A DNA stretch of 64,000 nucleotides from Antribacter gilvus (GTDB lineage: Bacteria; Actinomycetota; Actinomycetes; Actinomycetales; Cellulomonadaceae). The stretch is from NCBI RefSeq assembly GCF_003946865.1, contig NZ_QXTH01000016.1:1-64000 (forward strand), in the 5' to 3' direction. Positions 26,441 through 34,753 of this stretch are shown one piece after another. Position numbers and translations under genes: made by a program. Each line of letters starts with the position of its first letter. Position 1 is the first letter of the stretch. The notes beneath the pieces are model-generated. The model ran no database searches. It worked only from the letters and a program-made list of their open reading frames with translations, and was not told the origin of the DNA.

Positions 26441-27709
26441 TCAGCCGACCGGGTCGGGGTCTTTCCTGGTGGTACCCGTCGGACTCTCCGCAGCGGGCTG
26501 CGGCCGTACCTGCCCCGCCACGGAGACGCTGAGCACCAGTGCGATCGCGATGACCATCAGGGCGTGACGGGCGCCGACGGCGTCGGCCAGCAGCCCGAGC
26601 ATCGGCGGCGCGCTGATCAGGGCGACCGACATGAACGACGACGCCACCGACACCCGGGCCGCGGCACGCGCCGGGTCGTCGGAGGCGGCGGCCATCGCGA
26701 TGGGGTTCGCCAGCGCGGACCCCATCCCCCACAGGACGATGCCGGGGAAGGCGAGCCACCAGGTCGGCGCGAGGCCGAAGACGGCGAGCCCGAGCAGGCC
26801 CGAGATCCCGGAGGCGCGCAGCACCGCGACGCGGCCGTACCGGTCGATGAGGTGCGTCCCGCCGAACCGGACCACGGTCATCGCGACGACGAAGGTCCCG
26901 TACGCGACGGCGCCGAGCGCCTCGCGCACGTGGAAGCCGTCCACGACGGCGATCGACAGCCACTGGCCCGCCGAACCCTCGGACAGCGCGCTGGCCAGGA
27001 GCACCAGCCCGATGAGGACGGTCCGCGGCTCGGCCCACGCCTGCAGCGCGGTCCGGAGCGGGGTGCGCCGCCTGCCCGGCGACGACCGGCTCGCCTCGTC
27101 GCCGCGGACCGGGGCGGGGGAGAGGACGGTCGCGGGAGACACGAGGACCAGGCGAACGACGGCCACGGTGACGGCGACGACGGCCATCTGGACGCCGACC
27201 GGCACCTGAGCGGCGGAGCACCCGGCCGAGACGAGCGCGCCCAGGGCGGCGCCGATGGAGAACGCCGCGTGGAAGTGGGGCAGGATCGCGCGCCCCACGT
27301 GCTGCTCGACCCGGGCGGCACTGATGTTGATCGGCGTGTACATCGACGCGCTGGTCAGGCCGTTGAGGAGCACGCCGACGACGAACAGCGGCGCGGACCC
27401 CGTCCCAGCGGCGGCGGCGATCACGCACTGCGCGACGCCGTTGCCGACGGCCCCGACGACGAGCGTCGCACGGCTGCCGTACCGGGTCACGACAGCGCCG
27501 GACACCAGGATCGACACCAGCGAGCCGGCCGCCCCCACCATGAGAAAGGCCCCGAGCTGCGCGGACGAGACGTCGAGGCTCGCACGGATCGAGGGGAGGC
27601 GGCTCAGCCAGCCCATCTGGGTCACGCCGTACAGCAGGAAGACCACCATGAGCGACCAGCGGGCGCGGGTCACGACGAGCTGGGGGACGGTCCCCGCGTC
27701 AGTCGACAT
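26441..27709 (-). CDS. MFS transporter
   Basis: 422 residues, 12 hydrophobic helices. The first pair includes WSLMVVFLLYGVTQMGWLSRLPSIRA, an A-type MFS motif is degenerate around VVTRYGSRATLVVGAV, and the second half has GTFVVAMTVVRFGGTHLIDRYGRVAVL. It resembles the YbjJ/FsrA-like MFS group of unknown efflux substrates. It lies 112 bp downstream of the large SARP-type regulator on the same strand and may be part of its target set. Confidence 0.85.
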   Translation of the reverse strand: MSTDAGTVPQLVVTRARWSLMVVFLLYGVTQMGWLSRLPSIRASLDVSSAQLGAFLMVGAAGSLVSILVSGAVVTRYGSRATLVVGAVGNGVAQCVIAAAAGTGSAPLFVVGVLLNGLTSASMYTPINISAARVEQHVGRAILPHFHAAFSIGAALGALVSAGCSAAQVPVGVQMAVVAVTVAVVRLVLVSPATVLSPAPVRGDEASRSSPGRRRTPLRTALQAWAEPRTVLIGLVLLASALSEGSAGQWLSIAVVDGFHVREALGAVAYGTFVVAMTVVRFGGTHLIDRYGRVAVLRASGISGLLGLAVFGLAPTWWLAFPGIVLWGMGSALANPIAMAAASDDPARAAARVSVASSFMSVALISAPPMLGLLADAVGARHALMVIAIALVLSVSVAGQVRPQPAAESPTGTTRKDPDPVG

Positions 27710-27821
27710 GGAAGGACCGTATCCGCAGGCCGGGGACGCCGACGAGGCGTTTCACAGGCGGCCCTCGCGCGTCGTCGGCCCCGGATCGCCAGGGGCGGCG
27801 GAGCGCGCCCTGTCCCGTGCT

Positions 27822-30800
27822 CTACGCCGGGCCGAGGGCCGCCCTGACGGCTGCGGCGATCCGGTCGACGTCGCCGCGCTCGGCGGCCGGCAGCGGCGCG
27901 CCCACCGAGTCCCGGAGCGCCGCGGCCTCGTCCAGCAACGCCGTCGCCCTCTCATAGGCGCCCTCGGCCGCCGCCACCCCGGCCAGCCCTTCCTGGGCCA
28001 GGGCGACGGCACGCGAGTCGCCGGCGGCGCTGGCCGCGGCGAGGCCCTCCAGGTGCAGCCGCTCGGCGACCGTCAGGTCTCCGCGCTGCTCGGCGACGAA
28101 GCCGAGCTCGGCCAGGAGCAGCGTCACGCCGTAGTAGGGCGTGCCGTAGTCGGCCTCGAGCTCGCGGTTCCAGGCCAGCGACTGGCGGAAGAGCTGCTCC
28201 GCCGCGTCGAGGTCCCCGGCACGGCGGGCGGTGAGGCCGAGGCCTACCCGGGCGAACTCCTCGGCGAAGCGGTGCGACTGCTCCGCCGCCAGGGCCAGCG
28301 CGCGGGCGTGGAGGTCTCGCGACGCACTCAGGTCGCCGGTCAGCAGCGCCACCCGGCCGAGGGTGGACAGCCGGTAGGACACGTCGACCCACAGCCTCAG
28401 GTCCTCGGCCACCTGCAGCCCTTCGCGGGCCAGGCGCTCGGCCGACTCGTAGTCGCCGGTGATCTCGGCGAGGTAGGCGAGCACGTCCATGGCCTGCAGC
28501 CGTCCCCAGCCGTCACCCAGCTCGTCGAAGATCGCCAGGCTCTCCCGGCCTGATCGCTCGGTCAGGTCCAGATCGCCCTGGAACATCGCCTGCTTGGCGC
28601 GGCCGGCCAGCACCGCGGCCTCGCCCCAGCGGTCGCCTGCGGCGTGGAACGCCTCCAGCGCCTCCGTCAGCATCCCCTCCGCGGTGGCCGCGTCCCCGAA
28701 GGTCAGGAAGGCGAGCGCGAGGAACCACCGCGACCGGCCCTCGCCCGGGTCCAGGTCCCGCGCCGCGGCTCGGCCGCGCTCGACCAGGTCGTCGCCGTCT
28801 CCCGTCAGGAGCGCGAACCCGGCCGCCCATGCCCTCGTCGCCGACGTCGCCATCAGGGGAGACTCGGCGGTCGAGGCCGCCACCGCCGCGAGTGCGGTGT
28901 GACCCTCGCGGTACCGGCCCCGCAGGTACCAGTACCAGGTGAGGGCGGTGGTCAGCCGACCGGCGAGGTCAGGGTCGGCGGTGTGCCCGAGCGTCGCCCG
29001 CAGGTTGGGTGCCTCGGTGTCCAGCCGGTCCAGCCACCGGCGCTGGTCCGGGCCGTGCAGGTGGGGGCTCGTCCGTTCCGCCAGCTCCGTGTAGTAGAGG
29101 TCGCGACGCAGAAGGGCGGTGTCGTCGTCGGCGAGCCGTTCGAGGCAGTAGGCGGTGATCGACTCGAGCAGCCGGTAGCGAGCGCCCCCGGCGCCCCCGG
29201 CGCCCCCGGCGCCCCCGGCGCCCCCGGCGCCCCCGGCGGACCCGGCGGACCCGGCGCCCCCGCCGACCGACGACTCGACCATCGACCTGCTCACCAGCTC
29301 GTCCACGATCCCGGCCGTGTCGAGCCCGAGGTCCGCGCACACCTCCTCGGCCGCCTCCAGCGTGCAGCCGCCGGGGTGGACGGCCAGCCGGAGCAGGACC
29401 TGACGCTGCTCCCCGGTGAGCTGGTCCCAGCTCCAGTCGATCACCGCGCGCAGGGTCCGCTGGCGGGCCGGGCGGCCGCGGCCCGAGACGGCGAGCAGGT
29501 GGAAGCGGTCGTCCAGCCGGTCGGCGACCCCCTGCACGCCCAGCGCCCGCACACGGGCCGCCGCCAGCTCCAGCGCCAGCGGCAGGCCGTCGAGCCGCCG
29601 GCAGATCGCCGCGACCGCCGGGACGGTCGCCTCGTCCAGCACGAAGCCGGGTGCGGCGGCCGCAGCCCGGGCGGTGAAGAGCCGGACGGACGCGGCCGGC
29701 TCCGGGGCCGCGCCCGGCGTCGGGAGATCGAGCGGCAGCACGGGGTAGAGGGCCTCGCCCACGATCGCGAGCGACTCCCGGCTGGTCGCCATCACCCGCA
29801 GGCCGGGCGCGGCGCGGAGCAGCCGGTCGGCCAGCTCGACGACGGGCTCCATCAGGTGCTCGCAGTTGTCCAGCAGGAGAAGCGTCCGGCGTCCGCGCAG
29901 GGCGTCGGCGAGCCGCCGCGCCTGGTCCTGCGGCGGCCGGCCCGCCCCAGGGCCCGTCGCGGTCTCGTCGTGGATGTCCAGCACGGCGGCCACGACCTCG
30001 GCCACCGTCGCCGTCGTACCGGTGGTCCCGCCCAGCTCGACCAGCCACACCCCGTCCGGGAAGGCACCGGCGACGGCTTCGGCCACCGCAAGGGCCAGCC
30101 TGGTCTTCCCGACGCCACCCGGGCCGGTCAGGGTCACCAGGCGCGCCGTGCCGAGCAGGGCGGAGACCTCGGCCACCGCATCCTCGCGGCCGACCAGGTC
30201 GGTGAGCGGCGCGGGGAGGTTCGTGCGCACGAGCGCCGGAGGCGCCGGGGTGAGGGACGGTTCCTGCCGGAGCATCGCCCGGTGAAGCTCGGCGAGCGCC
30301 GGGCCGGGGTCGACGCCCAGCTCGTCCGACAGCCGGCGCCGCAGGTCGTCGTACCCGGCCAGGGCCTCGCTCTGTCGTCCGGCCCGGACGAGAGCGCGGA
30401 GGTGGACGGCGCGCAGGCGCTCGCGGAGGGGGTGCGCGGCCACGAGCTCGCCCAGCCCGTCCGCCACCGTGCCGTGCTCGCCGAGCTCGAGCCGGGCCTC
30501 CGCCCGGTCCTCCTCCGCGGTCAGGCGCTGCTCCTCCAGGCGGGCGGCCGCAGCGCGGATGAACTCCTCGTCGCGAAACTCGGCGTAGGCGGGGCCGCGC
30601 CACAGGGCCAGGGCGTCCGACAGCAGCGCGGCCCTGCGCCGGGGATCGACGGCGTCTCGGGCCGCGCCGAGCAGCTCGCCGAACCGGGTGGCGTCCACGT
30701 CGGTCGTGCGCAGCACGTAGCCGGGCGACTGGAAGGCCACCAGCTCGCGGGCGCCGGGCTCCACCTGCTCCAGCGCGCGGCGCAGCTGGGACACCTTGGT

Positions 30801-30992
30801 CTGCAGCGTGTTGACCGGGTTGCCGGGAGGGGCGTCGCCCCACAGGTCGTCGGCCAGGCGTTCGGCCGGCACGGGGCGCCCCTCGTGCACCAGGAGGTCG
30901 GCCAGCAGGGCTCGGACCTTCACCTCGGGAACACGCACGGGACGCCCGTCGACGTCCCACACGACCAAGGGGCCGAGCACGCCGAATCGCAT
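27822..30992 (-). CDS. Giant AfsR/SARP-like regulator: OmpR-type DNA-binding, BTAD, NB-ARC and TPR domains
   Basis: 1056 residues. Residues 1-95 are a winged helix-turn-helix of the SARP type (LRRALE follows NTLQTKVSQ). The bacterial transcriptional activation domain spans about 100-245. The NB-ARC/STAND ATPase starts near 262, with the P-loop GPGGVGKTRLA at 290-300 and the LLLLDNCEHL Walker B. The C-terminal third (about 690-1050) is helical TPR-like repeats. A Gly/Ala run near 575-601 is encoded by nine 9-bp repeats. Such proteins are ATP-dependent activators, often of secondary metabolism or export. It is divergent from the oxidoreductase at 31091 (98-bp gap) and upstream of the MFS gene. 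Confidence 0.9.
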   Translation of the reverse strand: MRFGVLGPLVVWDVDGRPVRVPEVKVRALLADLLVHEGRPVPAERLADDLWGDAPPGNPVNTLQTKVSQLRRALEQVEPGARELVAFQSPGYVLRTTDVDATRFGELLGAARDAVDPRRRAALLSDALALWRGPAYAEFRDEEFIRAAAARLEEQRLTAEEDRAEARLELGEHGTVADGLGELVAAHPLRERLRAVHLRALVRAGRQSEALAGYDDLRRRLSDELGVDPGPALAELHRAMLRQEPSLTPAPPALVRTNLPAPLTDLVGREDAVAEVSALLGTARLVTLTGPGGVGKTRLALAVAEAVAGAFPDGVWLVELGGTTGTTATVAEVVAAVLDIHDETATGPGAGRPPQDQARRLADALRGRRTLLLLDNCEHLMEPVVELADRLLRAAPGLRVMATSRESLAIVGEALYPVLPLDLPTPGAAPEPAASVRLFTARAAAAAPGFVLDEATVPAVAAICRRLDGLPLALELAAARVRALGVQGVADRLDDRFHLLAVSGRGRPARQRTLRAVIDWSWDQLTGEQRQVLLRLAVHPGGCTLEAAEEVCADLGLDTAGIVDELVSRSMVESSVGGGAGSAGSAGGAGGAGGAGGAGGAGGARYRLLESITAYCLERLADDDTALLRRDLYYTELAERTSPHLHGPDQRRWLDRLDTEAPNLRATLGHTADPDLAGRLTTALTWYWYLRGRYREGHTALAAVAASTAESPLMATSATRAWAAGFALLTGDGDDLVERGRAAARDLDPGEGRSRWFLALAFLTFGDAATAEGMLTEALEAFHAAGDRWGEAAVLAGRAKQAMFQGDLDLTERSGRESLAIFDELGDGWGRLQAMDVLAYLAEITGDYESAERLAREGLQVAEDLRLWVDVSYRLSTLGRVALLTGDLSASRDLHARALALAAEQSHRFAEEFARVGLGLTARRAGDLDAAEQLFRQSLAWNRELEADYGTPYYGVTLLLAELGFVAEQRGDLTVAERLHLEGLAAASAAGDSRAVALAQEGLAGVAAAEGAYERATALLDEAAALRDSVGAPLPAAERGDVDRIAAAVRAALGPA
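29182..29262 (-). repeat. 9-bp tandem repeat (nine copies) inside the SARP-type regulator gene
   Basis: GCGCCCCCG is repeated nine times without gaps; copies seven and eight carry the variant GCGGACCCG. The period is a multiple of three, so copy number can change without frameshift; it encodes a Gly/Ala-rich stretch between the ATPase and TPR parts. Confidence 0.85.
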
Positions 30993-31090
30993 CCGGTCAC
31001 CGTACCCGCAGCGAACCCCCAGCCGATCGTGCGCGGCGCCGTCCAGGGTGATCCCACGAGCAGCGAGACCGACGAACCAAGGAGCACCCC

Positions 31091-32092
31091 ATGACTTCGA
31101 ACCGCGAGATCCACCTGGTCGCCCGACCCGTCGGCGTCCCGAGCCCGACCGACTTCGGGCTGGTCAGCACCACGCTGCCCGAGCTCGCCGACGGCCAGGT
31201 CCTGGTCCGCAACACCTGGATGTCGGTCGACCCCTACATGCGCCAGCGGATGGACGACGTCGCGTCCTACCTGCCGCCGTTCCGGCTCGGTGAGCCGATG
31301 GAGGGCGCCGCGATCGGCGACGTCGTCGCCTCGCGCTCGGCGAGCGTGCCGGTCGGCGCGACCGTCATCCACCTCCAGGGCTGGCGCGAGCACGCCGTCG
31401 TGGACGCCGCGACGGTCACCGTGGCCGACCTCGGACTCGCCCCCGCGGAGACCTGGCTGGGCGCGCTCGGCACCACGGGGCTGACCGCGTATGCGGCGCT
31501 GACCCACGTCGCGCCGGTGCGCGAAGGCGACATCGTGCTCGTCTCGGCGGCGGCAGGGGCCGCGGGCAGCGTCGCCGGACAGCTCGCGCGCAAGCTCGGC
31601 GCCTCCCGGGTGATCGGGTCCGCCGGCGGCACGCTCAAGACGAAGAAGCTCGTCGAAGACTTCGGGTACGACGCCGCCATCGACCACCGCGCCGGGTCGT
31701 TCGCCGAGCAGCTGGCCGAGACCGCGCCGGACGGCATCGACGTCTACGTCGACCACGTGGGCGGCGACCACCTGGTGGCCGCGATCGACGCCCTGCGCCC
31801 CGGAGGCAGGATCGCGATGGTCGGCGCGGTCAGCGCCCACGGCGCCACCGAGCCGGTTCCCGGCCCGAGCAACCTCTTCGCCCTGGCGGCCAAGGACGCC
31901 ACCCTGCGCGGCATGCTGGTCACCTCCTACTTCCACCTGTTCCCCGAGTGGATCGGCAAGGCGGCCGGATGGCTGGCCGACGGCTCGCTGCACACCGAGG
32001 TGACGGTCGCACAGGGGATCGAGCAGGCGCCGTCGGCGTTCCTGGACATGATGCGCGGCGGCAACGTCGGCAAGATGCTGGTGAGGCTCTGA
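31091..32092 (+). CDS. Zinc-independent NADP-dependent alkene/ketone oxidoreductase (MDR, CurA-like)
   Basis: 333 residues, ATG 31091 after AAGGAGC. The N-terminal GroES-like half includes VRNTWMSVDPYMRQRM, typical of the leukotriene B4 12-hydroxydehydrogenase/CurA group. The Rossmann half contains VSAAAGAAGSVAGQLARKLG and VYVDHVGGDHL. No structural or catalytic zinc Cys set is present. It reduces activated double bonds with NADPH. The next gene starts 3 bp after its stop, so the two are co-transcribed. Confidence 0.9.
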   Translation: MTSNREIHLVARPVGVPSPTDFGLVSTTLPELADGQVLVRNTWMSVDPYMRQRMDDVASYLPPFRLGEPMEGAAIGDVVASRSASVPVGATVIHLQGWREHAVVDAATVTVADLGLAPAETWLGALGTTGLTAYAALTHVAPVREGDIVLVSAAAGAAGSVAGQLARKLGASRVIGSAGGTLKTKKLVEDFGYDAAIDHRAGSFAEQLAETAPDGIDVYVDHVGGDHLVAAIDALRPGGRIAMVGAVSAHGATEPVPGPSNLFALAAKDATLRGMLVTSYFHLFPEWIGKAAGWLADGSLHTEVTVAQGIEQAPSAFLDMMRGGNVGKMLVRL

Positions 32093-32094
32093 CC

Positions 32095-32538
32095 ATGTCG
32101 GCGACGATGACCACGGCCGAGCGCGAGGCGTTCCTCGCGGACACCCGGATCGGCGTGCTGAGCGTGGCCGGCGACGACGGGCGACCGCCGACGGCCGTGC
32201 CCCTCTGGTACAGCTACGAACCCGGTGGCGAGCTCAGGTTCGCCACCGGCGCGGACAGCGCCAAGATGCGCCTGATCCGGGCCGCCGGCCAGATCGGGTT
32301 CACCGTCCAGCAGGAGGCGATGCCGTACCGGTACGTCTCGCTGGAGGGGACCGTCGTCGGCTGGTCGGCGACCGACGCGGACGAGTACCGCACGTGGGCG
32401 ATCCGCTACCTCGGCGAGGTGGAGGGCGAGCGGTTCTCCGACGCCATCGAGGGCTTCGTCCGGACGATGGTCACCGTACGGGTGAAGCCCGCGCGATGGC
32501 GGACCTACGACTTCGGGAGGGAGCTCGCCGGGATGTGA
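32095..32538 (+). CDS. Pyridoxamine 5'-phosphate oxidase-fold (split-barrel flavin) protein
   Basis: 147 residues from ATG 32095, 3 bp after the stop of the oxidoreductase. FLADTRIGVLSVAGDDGRPPTAVPLWYSYEP and the ATGADSAKMRLIRAAG block are typical of the PPOX-class/F420-dependent split-barrel proteins that bind FMN or F420. The C-terminal RVKPARWRTYDFGREL is also family-like. The operon with a reductase suggests a shared small-molecule or redox pathway. It ends 7 bp before the stop of the convergent DUF202 gene. Confidence 0.82.
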   Translation: MSATMTTAEREAFLADTRIGVLSVAGDDGRPPTAVPLWYSYEPGGELRFATGADSAKMRLIRAAGQIGFTVQQEAMPYRYVSLEGTVVGWSATDADEYRTWAIRYLGEVEGERFSDAIEGFVRTMVTVRVKPARWRTYDFGRELAGM

Positions 32539-32545
32539 CGCTGCC

Positions 32546-32926
32546 CTACCAGCGGCCGACGACGAAGGCGGCGCCCAGGACCGCCCATGCTGCCGCGGCC
32601 ACCGCGACGGCGACGAGGAGACGCCCGCTGTTGCCCGGGAGCGTCTCGCCCGCCGCCGTCGCGGTTCCGGCTCGTCCCGTCTCCTGGCGGGACCGGAACC
32701 ATCGATCCATCGCCCTGTGGCGGCGGCGGGCCAGACCGGCGAGCAGACCGCACGCAGCCAGCCCGACCAGGCCGGCCAGGAGGCCGATCGTCGGAAACGT
32801 GTCTGCCGTCAGGCGGAACGACGCCAAGGACGCGGCGGTCATCCCGAGCAGGGTGCGACGCCACGCGAGCTCGGTGCGCTCGGCCTGGAGCCCCGGGTCC
32901 GCGGGCGCACGCTCGCCTCCCGTCAC
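32546..32926 (-). CDS. DUF202 membrane protein
   Basis: 126 residues from GTG 32926, which overlaps the previous stop by 4 bp (GTGA). The DUF202 signature is AERTELAWRRTLLGMTAASLASFRL, followed by two more hydrophobic helices (LLAGLVGLAACGLLAGLARRRH and LLVAVAVAAAAWAVLGAAF). Three-helix inner-membrane protein of unknown role; second DUF202 member of a pair, as is usual for the family. Confidence 0.85.
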   Translation of the reverse strand: MTGGERAPADPGLQAERTELAWRRTLLGMTAASLASFRLTADTFPTIGLLAGLVGLAACGLLAGLARRRHRAMDRWFRSRQETGRAGTATAAGETLPGNSGRLLVAVAVAAAAWAVLGAAFVVGRW

Positions 32927-33285
32927 GACAGGACCGAACCCAGCAGGGCGAGGACCGCGACGGCCGGGATCCCGACGACGAGGAACAGCGTGGGAAGCGA
33001 GGCAGGCAACGGGTCGCCCCGCCGCATGGCCCGCTCGTTCCGCGCCCAGCCCACCCACGCCGCCGGCGGGAGCGCGAACCCGAGGACCAGCAGCAGCACG
33101 ACCGCTGACGTCCGGAGCCCGGAGTGCCCCGGCACCTGGAGCGCTTCGAGCGCGATGGCGCCCGCCACGAGCGCCAGCGACGTCCGCACCCAGGCCAGGA
33201 ACGTGCGCTCGTTGGCCAGTGTGAACCGTGGGTCCGGCTCGCTGCCCTCCCGGTAGACCTGACGGGGAAACCGGCGGTCGGTCAC
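32923..33285 (-). CDS. YidH-type DUF202 membrane protein
   Basis: 120 residues from GTG 33285, with GAGGAGG upstream. Signature FTLANERTFLAWVRTSLALVAGAIAL, then helices TSAVVLLLVLGFALPPAAWVGW and LPTLFLVVGIPAVAVLALLG. The start overlaps the stop of the broken lipoprotein gene by 4 bp and its stop overlaps the next DUF202 start by 4 bp, so the operon was tightly coupled. Function unknown. Confidence 0.88.
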   Translation of the reverse strand: MTDRRFPRQVYREGSEPDPRFTLANERTFLAWVRTSLALVAGAIALEALQVPGHSGLRTSAVVLLLVLGFALPPAAWVGWARNERAMRRGDPLPASLPTLFLVVGIPAVAVLALLGSVLS

Positions 33286-33847
33286 AGCGCCTCCTCGAAG
33301 CTGTCGGCTGTGACCTCGCGGATCGGGTTGCCCTTGGCGACCGAGGTGAACGTCCCGGGGACTGTGGCCTGGTAGATCGACTGGTCGGCGTTGACCAGGG
33401 TCGTGGGCAGACCGGGCCACTCGTGGAGGAACATCGCGTACACGGTCTACACGGTCCACGTCGACGACGTCGTCCGGGGCGAGGCCACGATCGGCGACAC
33501 CATCGAGGTCCGAAGGCTCGGGGGCGTCGCTCGGCGGGCGACTGTACGTCGAGGAGCGGGAGGCCGAGCTCACGCTCGACTCGCAGTACGGCGTCTGCGC
33601 CGGCCTGGGGGTCGAGGTTCTCGTCGCCCGCCGCCGACGGGCTGAGCGCGATGTCGATCGCGCGGACCTCGCTGCTCAGCGGTGTGCCGATCACGACGAG
33701 CGAGGAGTCGGCGACCAGCTCGTCGATCGACCGGTAGGTCACGTAGGACGAGGGGTAGACGACAGGTTCGCTGGTGGAGCACGCGGTCGTCGTCGCGGCG
33801 CCCGCGACGGCGACCGCGGGAACGCCGAGGCGTCGAAGCATGCGCAT
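33282..33847 (-). pseudogene. Lipoprotein gene disrupted by a 157-bp internal inversion and two 1-bp insertions
   Basis: Minus-strand start (ATG 33847, GGAGGGAAG upstream) gives a lipoprotein signal (AGAATTTAC, lipobox Cys) and TYRSIDELVADSSLVVIGTP up to about 33593. The tail FLHEWPGLPTTLVNADQSIY to the stop at 33282 is also on the minus strand. Between 33436 and 33592 the coding sense is on the plus strand: YTVYTVHVDDVVRGEATI, then in a shifted frame GGRLYVEEREAELTLDSQY. Flipping the segment at the 6-bp repeat GCGTAC joins SQY-AM-FLHEWPG in frame. A surplus base near 33529 and another near 33591 remain as frameshifts. The gene was the first of the DUF202 operon. Confidence 0.8.
33436..33592. 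repeat. Inverted segment bounded by GCGTAC / GTACGGC
   Basis: Left boundary GCGTAC (33436-33441), right boundary GTACGGC (33586-33592; GTACGC plus one G). Re-inversion restores the lipoprotein frame at the left junction exactly. See the pseudogene entry. Confidence 0.65.
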
Positions 33848-33967
33848 GTCCAGGTCTTCCCTCCAGCAGATCCGGTGACGAACCTCAGGAGAACATCATG
33901 ACGGTCCTCCGGACGGATCACGCCTACGTCGTCGTCGAGATCTCCGCCGACCGACACTCCTCGGCAG

Positions 33968-34693
33968 ATGGACACCCTGGAACCGGGCTGGCAGGCTGCC
34001 TCCGTGCATGCGGACCTTGGCGGAGTGACTCTTTCGTACGAGCTGCACGGGCCCGAGGACGCGCCCGTCCTCGTGCTCCTGCACGGCATGGGTGCCGCGA
34101 GCGACGGGTCGTCGTGGCGCCCGGTGATCCCCCTCCTCGCGGCGGACCACCGGCTCGTCGTCCCCGACCTGCGCGGCCACGGCGCCAGCGGCCGTCCCGG
34201 CACCTACCGGCTCGCCGAGATGGCCGACGACGTCGCGCGGCTGCTCGACCTGCTGGGCGTGGGGCGGGCGGTCGTCGTCGGGCACTCGATGGGCGGGATC
34301 GTGGCGATCGTGCTCGCCCAGGCGCGGCCGGACCTGGTCGGAGGGCTCGTCGTCGAGGACTCGCCACCTCCGCCGCCTGCCTCCGCGCCGCCCGTGGACG
34401 TCTCGCCGCCGTACCGTCCGGGCGGGCCCGAGGACTACGACCAGGACGTCAGGCCGGCCGTGCTGCGGGAGACCAGCCAGCACGATCCCGCCTGGGCGCG
34501 GCGCCTCGGGGAGATCACCGTCCCCGCGCTCGTGATCGGCGGCGGCCCCGGCGGGGTCGACCAGGAAGCCCTCTCCGCGCTCGCGGCCCGGTTCCCGGCC
34601 GGGACGATGACCACCATCGACGCGGGCCACACCGTCCACGGCGCGCGGCCCGCCGACTTCGTCGCCGTGCTGCGGGACTGGCTGACGGGATAG
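33968..34693 (+). CDS. Alpha/beta hydrolase
   Basis: 241 residues. LVLLHGMGAASDGSSW (oxyanion strand), VVVGHSMGGIVAIVLA (nucleophile Ser in GHSMGG), and IDAGHTVHGARP (catalytic His) give the standard triad layout; the acid is probably in the VIGGGPGGVDQEAL region. The cap is short and Pro-rich (SPPPPPASAPPVDVSPP). Soluble esterase/lipase-like hydrolase of unknown substrate. The ribosome site at ATG 33968 is weak; a good one (CAGGAG) precedes ATG 33898, but in another frame. Confidence 0.85.
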   Translation: MDTLEPGWQAASVHADLGGVTLSYELHGPEDAPVLVLLHGMGAASDGSSWRPVIPLLAADHRLVVPDLRGHGASGRPGTYRLAEMADDVARLLDLLGVGRAVVVGHSMGGIVAIVLAQARPDLVGGLVVEDSPPPPPASAPPVDVSPPYRPGGPEDYDQDVRPAVLRETSQHDPAWARRLGEITVPALVIGGGPGGVDQEALSALAARFPAGTMTTIDAGHTVHGARPADFVAVLRDWLTG

Positions 34694-34737
34694 ACCGATG
34701 GCGCGTGGGACCCGGCCGGGCCCCACGCGCCATCGGT
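34694..34737. terminator. Bidirectional terminator between hydrolase and xylanase genes
   Basis: Perfect 16-bp arms (34694-34709 and 34722-34737) with a 12-nt loop, between convergent genes ending at 34693 and 34754. Confidence 0.75.
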
Positions 34738-34753
34738 ACCTCAGGAAGTGGTG

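Noticed and set aside
33898-34000. ATG with a good ribosome site (CAGGAG) upstream of the hydrolase, reading MTVLRTDHAYVVVEIS
   Set aside because: It is out of frame with the hydrolase and runs into Arg/Pro-rich antisense-like sequence; I cannot support it as a gene, though it might be the remnant of another start.
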